A stretch of DNA of 31,834 nucleotides from positions 1 through 31,834 of the forward strand of contig JAFAEL010000221.1 in assembly GCA_023423995.1 (NCBI GenBank). The letters run 5' to 3'. How positions within the stretch are numbered: the stretch's first letter is position 1; every line of letters starts with the position of its first letter. The position numbers and the translations under genes were made by a program. Positions 1-6,723 of this stretch are shown here, in pieces. Origin of the DNA: Pseudomonadota bacterium. Its GTDB lineage: Bacteria > Pseudomonadota > Alphaproteobacteria > Rhizobiales > Beijerinckiaceae. The notes below the pieces were generated by a model. That model saw nothing but the letters and a program-made list of their open reading frames with translations. It was not told where the DNA came from and ran no database searches.

Positions 1-123
1 ACCCTGCTGCGCTCGATACGGGAGAAGATCATCCCGCTCGGCGACGACGTGACCTTCCTGCCCGGCCACGGACCAGGCTCCACGATCGGCGAGGAGCGAG
101 TCGGCAACCCCTTCCTGAGGTAG
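1..123 (+). CDS. MBL-fold metallo-hydrolase, C-terminal end (partial)
   Basis: The reading frame enters from the left edge and stops at TAG 121-123, so only the last 40 residues are seen. They contain [14 protein letters not shown] followed by NPFLR. This is the usual ending of small glyoxalase II-like hydrolases of the metallo-beta-lactamase fold (YcbL type): the His of PGHGP is a metal ligand and the ER..NPF tail closes the protein. The family hydrolyses thioesters or related substrates with a binuclear metal centre in the cytoplasm. The substrate cannot be told from this fragment. The next gene starts 44 bases on with its own ribosome binding site. Confidence 0.75.
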   Translation, partial: TLLRSIREKIIPLGDDVTFLPGHGPGSTIGEERVGNPFLR

Positions 124-167
124 AGACCGGGCTCGCAAGCGGTGCCCCTCGATCGGGAGCTGCGCAG

Positions 168-479
168 ATGAGCGGGACCTCTCTCCCGCCGGACTTCCGG
201 GGCCCCGAGGACGATCTCTTCGAATCCGTCCTGCAGCTTCGTCACGCGTTCCTGCGGGCCGGGCTCGAGCCGCCCCACGTGATCGAGCTCGCCTCCTGGG
301 AGGAGGGCATGAAGGTGCTGCAACTCGCCCGCACCCGGTATGCCGACCGCTACCGGCGGACCCTCTATGCTCACCGCGGCATCGACGAGGCGATCACGCA
401 GATCGACGTCTCGGGCATAACCCTCCGGTGGCCGGCGAGGCGCTGGACGCGCCCTGTCGGGCCGGTGGAAGACATTTGA
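168..479 (+). CDS. Small hypothetical protein, 103 aa
   Basis: An ATG is preceded by GGGAGC at a good distance (157-162), and the frame runs to TGA 477-479. The protein is soluble, with no membrane segment or signal peptide. It begins with an acidic stretch (residues 9-20), continues with a probably helical middle (FESVLQLRHAFLRAGL) and ends in a basic, Trp-rich part (ITLRWPARRWTRP). I do not recognise a family. It lies between a metallo-hydrolase and a glycosyltransferase in the same direction and may be cotranscribed with either. The ribosome binding site and codon pattern support a real gene; the function is unknown. Confidence 0.6.
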   Translation: MSGTSLPPDFRGPEDDLFESVLQLRHAFLRAGLEPPHVIELASWEEGMKVLQLARTRYADRYRRTLYAHRGIDEAITQIDVSGITLRWPARRWTRPVGPVEDI

Positions 480-524
480 CAGCTGTTAACGCGGACCATT
501 GCCCCGCCGTGCGAGGGTGACCGG

Positions 525-1658
525 ATGTCCGGCCGCATCGCCTTCGTCATCGCAGAGGATCGACAATTCGCCGCGCGGGGGCTGCCCCTGCTCAGGGCGG
601 CGCAGGAACTGCGCCTCGAGGCGGATGTCGTCACGGCCGTGACCGGCAGGGCCGAGATGATCGAGCGATCCGGCGCAGGCGTGCTGTCCGTCAAGGCAAA
701 CCTGGCCAGCATCAATCCCATGACGGCTGGCTACGCGGCGGGCCAGGTCGCGGCCAGGCTCAAGGCGGCGCGGCCGGATATCGTCCATTGCATCGGGCTC
801 GGGCCGGCCCTGATCGGCGGGGCCGCCTGCGTCATGGCCGGGATCGAGCGGCGGGCCTATTCCCTCGGGCCGCTCGGGCGGCTGGCGCTGCCGGACGATC
901 ACCTGGGGTGGCTGGGCCGTCGCGCCGTCGGCAGCCTGCTGAAAGGTCCGCTGGGAAGCGGCCGGACGCGGCTGGTTTTCGAAACGGTGGCTGATGCCGA
1001 GCTCTTCGGCCAGGGGCCGGCCTCGATCGTCCTGAACGGCTTCGGGGTCGACACCGATCGCGTCCGGCCGCTTCCGATGCCCGCGGCCCCTCCCGTGAAG
1101 ATCGCGATCGTGGCTCCGATGAGCTGGGGCAAGGGCATCGACATCGCCGTGGAGGCCATGCGCATCGCGCGACTTCACCGGCCCGAGATCGAGCTGTCGC
1201 TCTTCGACGGGCCTGAAGGGCGGCGGTCGCAGCCATTCGCTCCCGAGACCCTGCGCGAATGGGCCCACCGGGACGGGATCCACTGGCACGAGGCCGCGCC
1301 GCGTTCCGCCGCGGACATCTGGGCGGACCATCATGTGGCGTGCCTGCCGTCCCGCGGCGGGGAGGGGACGCCCTATCATCTCGTCAAGGCGGCCGCCTGC
1401 GGGCGCCCCATCGTCGCCACCGACGTGCCGGGCTGCCGCGAACTCGTGACGGACGGCTCGGAAGGCTTTCTCGTTCCGGCGGAGGATGCGCCGGCCCTGG
1501 CCGAGGCCTTCGTCAAGCTGGCTGCCGATCCCGTGCTGCTTCCGACCATGGGGGCGGCCGCCCGTGCCCGCATCCTGCACGGCTATCTGGAGCGGGACAT
1601 CACGGAGGCCGCGAAGGGCCTCTATTCGGACATGCTCGGGCCAGGGGGGCGGCCGTGA
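525..1658 (+). CDS. Glycosyltransferase family 4 (GT-B fold)
   Basis: 377 aa; ATG preceded by GAGGGTG. The family transfers a sugar from a nucleotide donor to a lipid or saccharide acceptor at the inner face of the membrane, in LPS, capsule or exopolysaccharide synthesis. Two Rossmann-like halves are visible: the N-terminal acceptor domain (residues 1-170) and the donor domain from about 190 (KIAIVAPMSWGKGIDIAVEAM). The donor-site segment is at residues 279-310, with CGRPIVATDVPGCRELV. In most relatives the EX7E motif has two glutamates; here the first is E280 but the position of the second is Lys288. The gene overlaps the following methyltransferase by 4 bases (GTGA), indicating coupled translation. 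Donor and acceptor are unknown. Confidence 0.85.
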   Translation: MSGRIAFVIAEDRQFAARGLPLLRAAQELRLEADVVTAVTGRAEMIERSGAGVLSVKANLASINPMTAGYAAGQVAARLKAARPDIVHCIGLGPALIGGAACVMAGIERRAYSLGPLGRLALPDDHLGWLGRRAVGSLLKGPLGSGRTRLVFETVADAELFGQGPASIVLNGFGVDTDRVRPLPMPAAPPVKIAIVAPMSWGKGIDIAVEAMRIARLHRPEIELSLFDGPEGRRSQPFAPETLREWAHRDGIHWHEAAPRSAADIWADHHVACLPSRGGEGTPYHLVKAAACGRPIVATDVPGCRELVTDGSEGFLVPAEDAPALAEAFVKLAADPVLLPTMGAAARARILHGYLERDITEAAKGLYSDMLGPGGRP

Positions 1659-2311
1659 GCCGGATCGTCGACCGCGCCGCCTTCATCCGCAGCGAGGCGC
1701 GGCTGCTGCCGGTTCCGCATGCGCCAGAGATCCGGCTCCACGTCGCGGAGGAAGCGACTGAGCTGTGGCAGAAGACCGAGGAGGAACTCGGCGAGATGGG
1801 CCTGCCGCCGCCCTTCTGGGCCTTCGCCTGGGCAGGCGGGCAGGCCCTGGCCCGCTACATCCTCGACCACCCGGATTTCGTACGCGGCAGGAAGGTGCTG
1901 GACATCGCGTCCGGGTCGGGCCTCGTGGCCATTGCGGCCGCCAAGGCCGGCGCCGCGACCGTCGAGGCCGCCGACATCGACGCCTTTGCGGCCGAGGCGA
2001 TCGCCATCAATGCCGCCGCGAACGGCGTGCGGGTGACGCCGCGCCTCGCCGACCTCGTCGGCACGGACGAGGGCTGGGACGTGGTCCTCACGGGTGACAT
2101 CTTCTACGAGCGCGACATCGCCGAGCGGATGTGGCCGTGGCTCGCTTCGCTCGAGCAGCGCGGCGCCGGCGTCCTCATCGGCGATCCCGGCCGCTCATAC
2201 CTGCCCAAGGACAAGGTGGAGCAGGTCGCGCAATATCGCGTCCAGGTCACGCGCGAGCTGGAGGATGCCGAGATCAAGCTCTCGCGCGTCTGGCGCATCC
2301 GGCACGACTAG
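1655..2311 (+). CDS. Class I SAM-dependent methyltransferase, METTL20/ETF-beta lysine methyltransferase-like
   Basis: 218 aa from GTG 1655, which overlaps the TGA of the glycosyltransferase. A longer frame exists upstream but lies inside the glycosyltransferase, so GTG 1655 is preferred. Motif I is VLDIASGSGLVAIAAAKAG (near residue 86) and the acidic end of strand 2 is ADIDA. The segment PPPFWAFAWAGGQALARYI before motif I and the motif GDIFYE after it are typical of the METTL20 branch of 7-beta-strand methyltransferases. Members characterised in bacteria and mitochondria methylate lysines of the electron transfer flavoprotein beta subunit. The family fold is certain; the ETF-beta target is inferred from motif resemblance. 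No ETF genes are nearby. Confidence 0.75.
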   Translation: MSRIVDRAAFIRSEARLLPVPHAPEIRLHVAEEATELWQKTEEELGEMGLPPPFWAFAWAGGQALARYILDHPDFVRGRKVLDIASGSGLVAIAAAKAGAATVEAADIDAFAAEAIAINAAANGVRVTPRLADLVGTDEGWDVVLTGDIFYERDIAERMWPWLASLEQRGAGVLIGDPGRSYLPKDKVEQVAQYRVQVTRELEDAEIKLSRVWRIRHD

Positions 2312-2345
2312 CGCGGGGCCGAACGTCTTCTGCTAGACTGCCTCG

Positions 2346-2858
2346 ATGGACCGCCGGACGGCCTACGACGACGACATCTATGCCTGGTCGCAGGAGCAGG
2401 CGGCGGCCCTGCGCCGCCTCGCCGCAACGCGCCGCGACCTGCCGAACGAACTCGACCTGGAACACGTGGCCGAGGAGATCGAGGACGTGGGCAAGGCCGA
2501 GCTCCGCACCGTCGAGAGCTTTTTGGAGCTGATGCTCCGGCACCTCCTCAAGGTCGCATCCGCCCCGAATGCCCGGCCCGTCCGGCATTGGCGGGACGAG
2601 GTCGTGCTGCAGCACGATGCACTGCTGGCCGACTTCCGGAACTCGATGCGGCAGCTGATCGAGCTGGACCGGGTCTGGAGGGCAGCCAAGGCCCGGGCCG
2701 ACGCGGCCCTCGACGAGCATGGCGACGCGCTGCTGCCCGATCTGCCGCGAGCATGCCCGTTCAGCCTGGACGAGCTCACCGCAAGCCGCTTCGACATCGA
2801 CGGCGCGGTGGCCCGGCTGCAGGAACTCTCAGCCGGACGTCGCGACGGCAGGTCCTAA
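2346..2858 (+). CDS. DUF29 family protein
   Basis: 170 aa. The N-terminal part carries the DUF29 hallmark: YDDDIYAWSQEQAAALRRL, then LDLEHVAEEIEDVGKAELR and a helical LELMLRHLLKV. The family is widespread in cyanobacteria and proteobacteria, has no signal peptide or membrane segment, and is of unknown function. The C-terminal part (residues 90-165) is helical and includes the DLPRACPFSLDEL segment common in the family. There is no strong Shine-Dalgarno before ATG 2346. The stop codon TAA (2856-2858) overlaps the stop codon of livF on the other strand, so the two genes are convergent with no room for a terminator between them. Confidence 0.85.
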   Translation: MDRRTAYDDDIYAWSQEQAAALRRLAATRRDLPNELDLEHVAEEIEDVGKAELRTVESFLELMLRHLLKVASAPNARPVRHWRDEVVLQHDALLADFRNSMRQLIELDRVWRAAKARADAALDEHGDALLPDLPRACPFSLDELTASRFDIDGAVARLQELSAGRRDGRS

Positions 2859-3703
2859 GCCAGCCAGCGCTTGCGGCGCTTGTAGCTCTTCACGTTGCGG
2901 AAGCTGCGCTGACCGCCTTCCGCGACGCCGAGGTAGAATTCCTTCACGTCCTCGTTCTCGCGCAGGCTCTCCGCCGAGCCGTCCATGACGACCCGGCCCG
3001 TCTCCAGGATGTAGCCGTAGGTCGCGTAGCGCAGGGCCATGTTGGTGTTCTGCTCGGCGAGCAGGAATGACACGCCCTGTTTGACGTTCAGGTTCCGGAC
3101 GATCTCGAAGATCTCCTCCACGATCTGAGGCGCGAGCCCCATCGAGGGTTCGTCGAGAAGGATCATCTTAGGCTTCGACATCATGGCGCGGCCGATCGCG
3201 CACATCTGCTGCTCCCCGCCCGACGTATAGCCGGCCATCGAGGAGCGGCGCTGCCGCAGCCGCGGGAAGGTCTCGTAGACGGATTCCAGGTCCCGCTTGA
3301 TCGCGGCGTTGCCGTCGCGGCGCGTATAGGCGCCGGTCAGGAGGTTCTCCTCGATCGTCAGGTGACCGAAGCAGTGCCGGCCTTCGAGAACCTGGATGCA
3401 GCCCCGCCGGACGAGGTCGTCCGGCGAAAGCCGGTCCACGCGCTCGCCCGCGAAGCTGATCGTGCCCTTCGTGACGTCGCCGCGCTCGGCCCGCAGCAGG
3501 TTCGAGATCGCCTTGAGGGTGGTCGTCTTGCCGGCCCCGTTGGCACCGAGCAGCGCCACGATGCCGCCCTGCGGCACCGTCAGCGACACGCCCTTCAGGA
3601 CGAGGATGACGTGGTCGTAGACGACCTCGATGTTGTTGACCGAGAGGATGCTCTCGGCGAGCGGAGCGGCTGCTGCGGTCGCATCCATCTCAGTGACCAT
3701 CAT
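2855..3703 (-). CDS. livF: Branched-chain amino acid type ABC transporter ATP-binding protein (LivF-like)
   Basis: 282 aa from ATG 3703 (ATG 3700 or 3688 are alternatives; a TTG at 3730 would overlap the upstream mini-gene). Walker A is GANGAGKT at residues 53-60, the signature SGGEQQ at 161-166 and Walker B ILLDEP at 181-186. This is the cytoplasmic ATPase powering a HAAT-family importer. It is about 45 residues longer than classic LivF: there is a 20-residue N-terminal extension and a C-terminal tail after EFYLG containing a basic stretch ending YKRRKRWLA. As I recall, such tails occur in a LivF subgroup whose operons also carry an acyl-CoA-ligase-like gene and which may import aromatic or short acids rather than amino acids. 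It follows two mini-genes and the binding protein. Confidence 0.88.
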   Translation of the reverse strand: MMVTEMDATAAAAPLAESILSVNNIEVVYDHVILVLKGVSLTVPQGGIVALLGANGAGKTTTLKAISNLLRAERGDVTKGTISFAGERVDRLSPDDLVRRGCIQVLEGRHCFGHLTIEENLLTGAYTRRDGNAAIKRDLESVYETFPRLRQRRSSMAGYTSGGEQQMCAIGRAMMSKPKMILLDEPSMGLAPQIVEEIFEIVRNLNVKQGVSFLLAEQNTNMALRYATYGYILETGRVVMDGSAESLRENEDVKEFYLGVAEGGQRSFRNVKSYKRRKRWLA

Positions 3704-3705
3704 GC

Positions 3706-3804
3706 TCAAGGCGTGTGCCGATCCTGCCAACGCGCGAAGAGGAGCACGGCCGCGACGCCGATCGAGAGCAGGACCGGGCCGAAAAGGATCTGGAACGCAG
3801 TCAT
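3706..3804 (-). CDS. Mini membrane protein, 32 aa
   Basis: A short frame read from ATG 3804-3802 to TGA 3708-3706. The protein starts MTAFQILFGPVLLSIG and has one hydrophobic span (about residues 4-24), followed by the charged tail RWQDRHTP. Its ATG overlaps the stop codon of the 75-aa gene as ATGA, and its own stop lies 2 bases before the ATG of livF, so three genes are strung together in a way typical of translational coupling. I infer a real gene because of this arrangement and the clear single-span topology; it is too short for similarity by eye. A role as a small subunit or stabiliser of the Liv transporter is possible but unproven. Confidence 0.6.
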   Translation of the reverse strand: MTAFQILFGPVLLSIGVAAVLLFARWQDRHTP

Positions 3805-4028
3805 TCCTTCAAGCCTCTGAGCGCCAGTCTCGCGGCCACATGTAATGCGAGTCCCAGCACGATCCAAACCGTACTGAACCAAAGAACGCTGCCCGGGCTA
3901 CCTGGAGCCACCGACCCGGCTACAAAGGGCGCGAGTTGCGCGAAGCCAGCGACCGCAATGGATGCGGCCGATATCGCGTTCAACCAGTTGGCCGTGAGCT
4001 TGACCCGCTCGCTGTGGATCAGCGACAT
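3801..4028 (-). CDS. Small membrane protein, 75 aa, in the liv cluster
   Basis: The frame runs from ATG 4028 to TGA 3801 and starts MSLIHSERVKLTANW. Two hydrophobic segments are visible (about residues 15-35 and 47-68), with a short Gly/Pro/Ser loop between and the basic tail RLALRGLKE, so the predicted form is a two-span inner membrane hairpin. It lies 51 bases after the substrate-binding protein gene and overlaps the next mini-gene by 4 bases. No catalytic motif is present. I recall similar small proteins with an N-terminal ER.KL.AN pattern elsewhere in Rhizobiales, without a known function. No strong Shine-Dalgarno is seen before its ATG. Confidence 0.65.
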   Translation of the reverse strand: MSLIHSERVKLTANWLNAISAASIAVAGFAQLAPFVAGSVAPGSPGSVLWFSTVWIVLGLALHVAARLALRGLKE

Positions 4029-4079
4029 CGGCCGGGTGAGGTGGCCGCAACCGGGCAGGCTGCGGCCGGCCCGTGTACG

Positions 4080-5399
4080 TTACGAGCTCTTGTCGCAGGG
4101 TTCCGTCCGCTTCGGCCAGCCGGTGTTCTTCTCGACATAGTCCTTGGCGGCGGCCTCCTGGATCGGCTGCACCTTCGCGGCCATCGGCTCGATCGGCTGC
4201 GTGACTTTCGCCCACTTGGTGCCGTCCCATTCCTGGATGAAGGCGGCCTTGTGGCCGTTGTGGTCGGAGCAGGTCAGCTTCAGCGGGTCGGCGAAGCCCT
4301 CGAAGCCGAGCTCCTTCAGGCGCGCCGCCGAGAGGTCGAGGCCCTCCAGCCCGCGCCGCACGTCCTCCCCGTTCACGACCTTCTTGCCCGTGATCTTCTG
4401 GGCCTGGGCGATGCCTTCCGCGATCAGCATCGCGTTGTAGACGCCGCGATTGTAGAGCACCTCGCCGACCTGATCCTTGGGCGACTGGCTCTTGCCCTTG
4501 TCGACCACGTGCTTCTGGATGTCCTGGATGGCCGGGAAGTTCGTGCCCACGGCGTGCCAGTTCAGCGTCTTGAACCCCTTCGCACCGGGGCCGGCGCCGC
4601 GGGCGTCATCCTCCGATGGCCACCAGATCGAGATGAACTTGTTCATCGGGTAGTTGACCTTCACGGCCTCCTTGATGGCCGTCGGGTTCATGGCGCCCCA
4701 CCCGTACATCACCATGTAGTCGGGCCGGTCGCGGCGGACGCCGAGCCATTGCGACGACTGGTTCTGCATCTCCGTTCCGGCGACCGGATACATCTTCAGC
4801 TCGAAGCCGTAATCCTTGGCGAGCTGCTCGAAGAGCGGGATCGGCTCCTTGCCGAAGCCGGCATCCAGATAGATGTAGCCGATCTTCTTGCCCTTCAGCT
4901 TCTCGAGGCCGCCTTCCTGGTCGCCGATATACTTGATGATCATGGCGAGCCCGTCCCAGTAGGTGTTGGGCGGGTTGAAGATCCAGGGGAAGCGGTTGCC
5001 GTCGGCAGAGGCCGAGAGGCCGTACGCCATGGAAAGGACCGGGATCTTGTCCACGGCTGCCCTGGGGATCAGCGGCAGCGTGATGCCGGTGGACCACGGA
5101 TTGACCATGACGGGCTTCTTGTCCTTCACGGCTTCGTAGCATTCGACGCCCTTCTTGGTGTCGTAGCCGGTCTCGCATTCCTCGATGATGAGCTTGACCC
5201 CGCCAATGCCACCGTCGCGCTCGTTGAGCATCGTCAGGTAGTCGCGCTTTCCATTGGCGATGAAGATGCCGGAGCCGGAGAACGGGCCGGTGCGGTAGGT
5301 GAAGAGCGGAACATAGATCCCCTCCTGTGCCGAGGCCGGAAGGGGGGCGGCTGCCAATGTGGCGGCGGCCAGGCCGATTGCGATCGCGCGCTTGAGCAT
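4080..5399 (-). CDS. ABC transporter periplasmic substrate-binding protein (branched-chain amino acid/HAAT type)
   Basis: 439 aa. The start ATG 5399 is fixed by GGAGGAAATTC directly before it; the frame extends further upstream but without a site. A signal peptide is clear (MLKRAIAIGLAAATLAAA, cleavage after PASA before QEG). The mature part is a type I periplasmic binding fold (COG0683), recognised by TYRTGPFSGSG, LNERDGGIGGVKL and EECETGYDTKKGVECYE. Such proteins bind amino acids, amides or aromatic acids in the periplasm and hand them to LivHM. At about 415 mature residues it is longer than LivJ/LivK (about 345), which is common in the aromatic-acid-type subgroup. It lies between terC (upstream) and the small membrane genes (downstream). 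The ligand is unknown. Confidence 0.9.
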   Translation of the reverse strand: MLKRAIAIGLAAATLAAAPLPASAQEGIYVPLFTYRTGPFSGSGIFIANGKRDYLTMLNERDGGIGGVKLIIEECETGYDTKKGVECYEAVKDKKPVMVNPWSTGITLPLIPRAAVDKIPVLSMAYGLSASADGNRFPWIFNPPNTYWDGLAMIIKYIGDQEGGLEKLKGKKIGYIYLDAGFGKEPIPLFEQLAKDYGFELKMYPVAGTEMQNQSSQWLGVRRDRPDYMVMYGWGAMNPTAIKEAVKVNYPMNKFISIWWPSEDDARGAGPGAKGFKTLNWHAVGTNFPAIQDIQKHVVDKGKSQSPKDQVGEVLYNRGVYNAMLIAEGIAQAQKITGKKVVNGEDVRRGLEGLDLSAARLKELGFEGFADPLKLTCSDHNGHKAAFIQEWDGTKWAKVTQPIEPMAAKVQPIQEAAAKDYVEKNTGWPKRTEPCDKSS

Positions 5400-5501
5400 G
5401 AATTTCCTCCAGGATGGCCGCCCTTTGCGGGCTGTTGCCGTTGGTCTGCCGTATTGTCCGTCGGACGTCATCGGTCCGATGCCCCGACTTTAGTCGGTGC
5501 C

Positions 5502-5528
5502 GGGGCGACCCGCCATGCGGGCCGCCCC
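5502..5528 (-). terminator. Hairpin after terC
   Basis: GGGGCG (5502-5507) pairs with CGCCCC (5523-5528) and, after one mismatch, CCCGC with GCGGG around a 3-base loop. This strong stem lies 10 bases downstream of the terC stop. No U-run follows on the minus strand, so it may stabilise the transcript end or act with Rho rather than as a classic intrinsic terminator. If it stops transcription, the binding-protein gene needs its own promoter in 5400-5500. Confidence 0.45.
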
Positions 5529-5538
5529 AGCGGTTCGA

Positions 5539-6543
5539 TCAGACGCCTTCCTGCGCCGGAATAGCCGCCCGGCCTCCGTCCCGGCGCGTCCGCCAGAGCG
5601 AGTAGCCGACGCCCGAGGCCAGGATCGCGAAGGTGATGCCGAGCGACCACTCAGCCGGGAACTTCGTCCATCCGAGGAGGTCGGCCACGAAGATCTTCGA
5701 GCCGATGAACACCAGCAGGATCGCGAGCGCCTGCTTCAGATAGGCGAAGCGGTGCAGCACCGCGGCGAGGGCGAAGTAGAGGGCGCGCAGGCCTAGCACG
5801 GCGAAGATGTTCGACGTGTAGACGATGTACGGGTCCGTCGTGATCGCGAAGATGGCCGGCACGGAATCGACCGCGAAGATCACGTCCGCCACCTCGATCA
5901 GCACGAGCGCCAGGAAGAGCGGGGTTGCGAAGGTCGCGACCGCCCCCCGGGGGCCATGCGGCAGGCGGACGAAGAACTTGCTCCCGTGCAGCCGGTCCGT
6001 CACCCGCATGTGCCTGCACACGAAGCGCAGGACGGGGTTCTTCGACAGGTCCGGCTCCTCGCCGCTCATCCAGAGCATCTTGACCCCGGTCACGACCAGG
6101 AAAGCCGCGAAGACGTAGAGGACCCAGGAGAAGTTCTGCACCAGGATGGCGCCGCCGCCGATCATGATCGCCCGGAGCACGATGACGCCGAGAATGCCCC
6201 AGAACAGCACGCGGTGCTGCAGTTCGCGGGGGATCGCGAAGAAGCCGAAGATCATGGCGATGACGAACACGTTGTCCATCGCCAGGCTCTTCTCGATGAC
6301 GAAGCCGGTCAGATATTCGATGCCGGCCTGCCGCCCGAGCTGCATCCACAGGAAGGCGCCGAACGCCAGCCCGAGCGCGATGTAGAGACCGGAGAGCATG
6401 AGGCTCTCGCGGACGTCGATCTCGCGGGTCTTGCGGTGAAGTACGCCGAGATCGAAGGCGAGCAGGCCGACGACCAGGACAAGAAAGGCCGCCCACATCC
6501 ATAGCGGTTGGCCGAGAAACATGACGCTTGTGAACAGATCCAT
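5539..6543 (-). CDS. TerC family integral membrane protein (Alx-like)
   Basis: 334 aa from ATG 6543. About nine membrane spans. The two conserved acidic segments of the TerC family are present: EKSLAMDNVFV in the first half and ADVIFAVDSVPAIFAIT in the second. Members such as Alx and MeeF/MeeY-type proteins export Mn2+ or help metallate exported proteins; TerC itself is linked to tellurite resistance. The length fits Alx (about 320 aa). The gene sits between livM and the binding-protein gene of the ABC cluster with no evident functional link. A hairpin masks its ribosome binding site (6549-6565), consistent with the RNA-level control known for this family. Confidence 0.92.
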   Translation of the reverse strand: MDLFTSVMFLGQPLWMWAAFLVLVVGLLAFDLGVLHRKTREIDVRESLMLSGLYIALGLAFGAFLWMQLGRQAGIEYLTGFVIEKSLAMDNVFVIAMIFGFFAIPRELQHRVLFWGILGVIVLRAIMIGGGAILVQNFSWVLYVFAAFLVVTGVKMLWMSGEEPDLSKNPVLRFVCRHMRVTDRLHGSKFFVRLPHGPRGAVATFATPLFLALVLIEVADVIFAVDSVPAIFAITTDPYIVYTSNIFAVLGLRALYFALAAVLHRFAYLKQALAILLVFIGSKIFVADLLGWTKFPAEWSLGITFAILASGVGYSLWRTRRDGGRAAIPAQEGV

Positions 6544-6548
6544 CGCTC

Positions 6549-6565
6549 CCTCTCACGTTGAGAGG
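6549..6565 (-). promoter_or_regulatory. Hairpin sequestering the terC ribosome binding site
   Basis: On the minus strand CCTCTCA pairs perfectly with TGAGAGG around the loop ACG. The 3' arm plus the next bases (GAGAGGGAG) is the Shine-Dalgarno of terC, ending 3 bases before its ATG. The stem would block ribosome access. TerC-family genes in other bacteria (alx, yebN, ykoY) are controlled by yybP-ykoY manganese riboswitches; I do not see that consensus upstream, so this is a separate candidate leader structure. Confidence 0.5.
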
Positions 6566-6638
6566 ACGGCTCGATGGCAGGCGCGGTTGAGACGCATTCA
6601 GACCCCGGCATCGAGCTCGCCCGATGCGGTCCGACATC

Positions 6639-6659
6639 ACGACGCTGTCAGCGCGTCGT
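6639..6659 (-). terminator. Hairpin after livM
   Basis: ACGACGC (6639-6645) pairs with GCGTCGT (6653-6659) around a 7-base loop, 64 bases beyond the livM stop and before the terC leader. There is no U-run. It may separate livM from terC transcripts or be part of a longer terC leader. Confidence 0.35.
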
Positions 6660-6723
6660 CAGAGGGGCCCGTCCCGCGGGCAGGACATGGGGAGGCTCTC
6701 CGAGCTCCGCAAGCCCGCCCCGA

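Noticed and set aside
486..1580. 364-codon minus-strand frame opposite the glycosyltransferase
   Set aside because: Shadow frame; the plus-strand product has conserved GT4 blocks and a ribosome binding site.
3936..5564. Long open frame on the plus strand opposite the binding-protein gene (542 codons)
   Set aside because: It is the antisense shadow of a clear periplasmic binding protein; its product is a low-complexity Leu/Arg/Asp mix without any motif. GC-rich codon use opens such frames.
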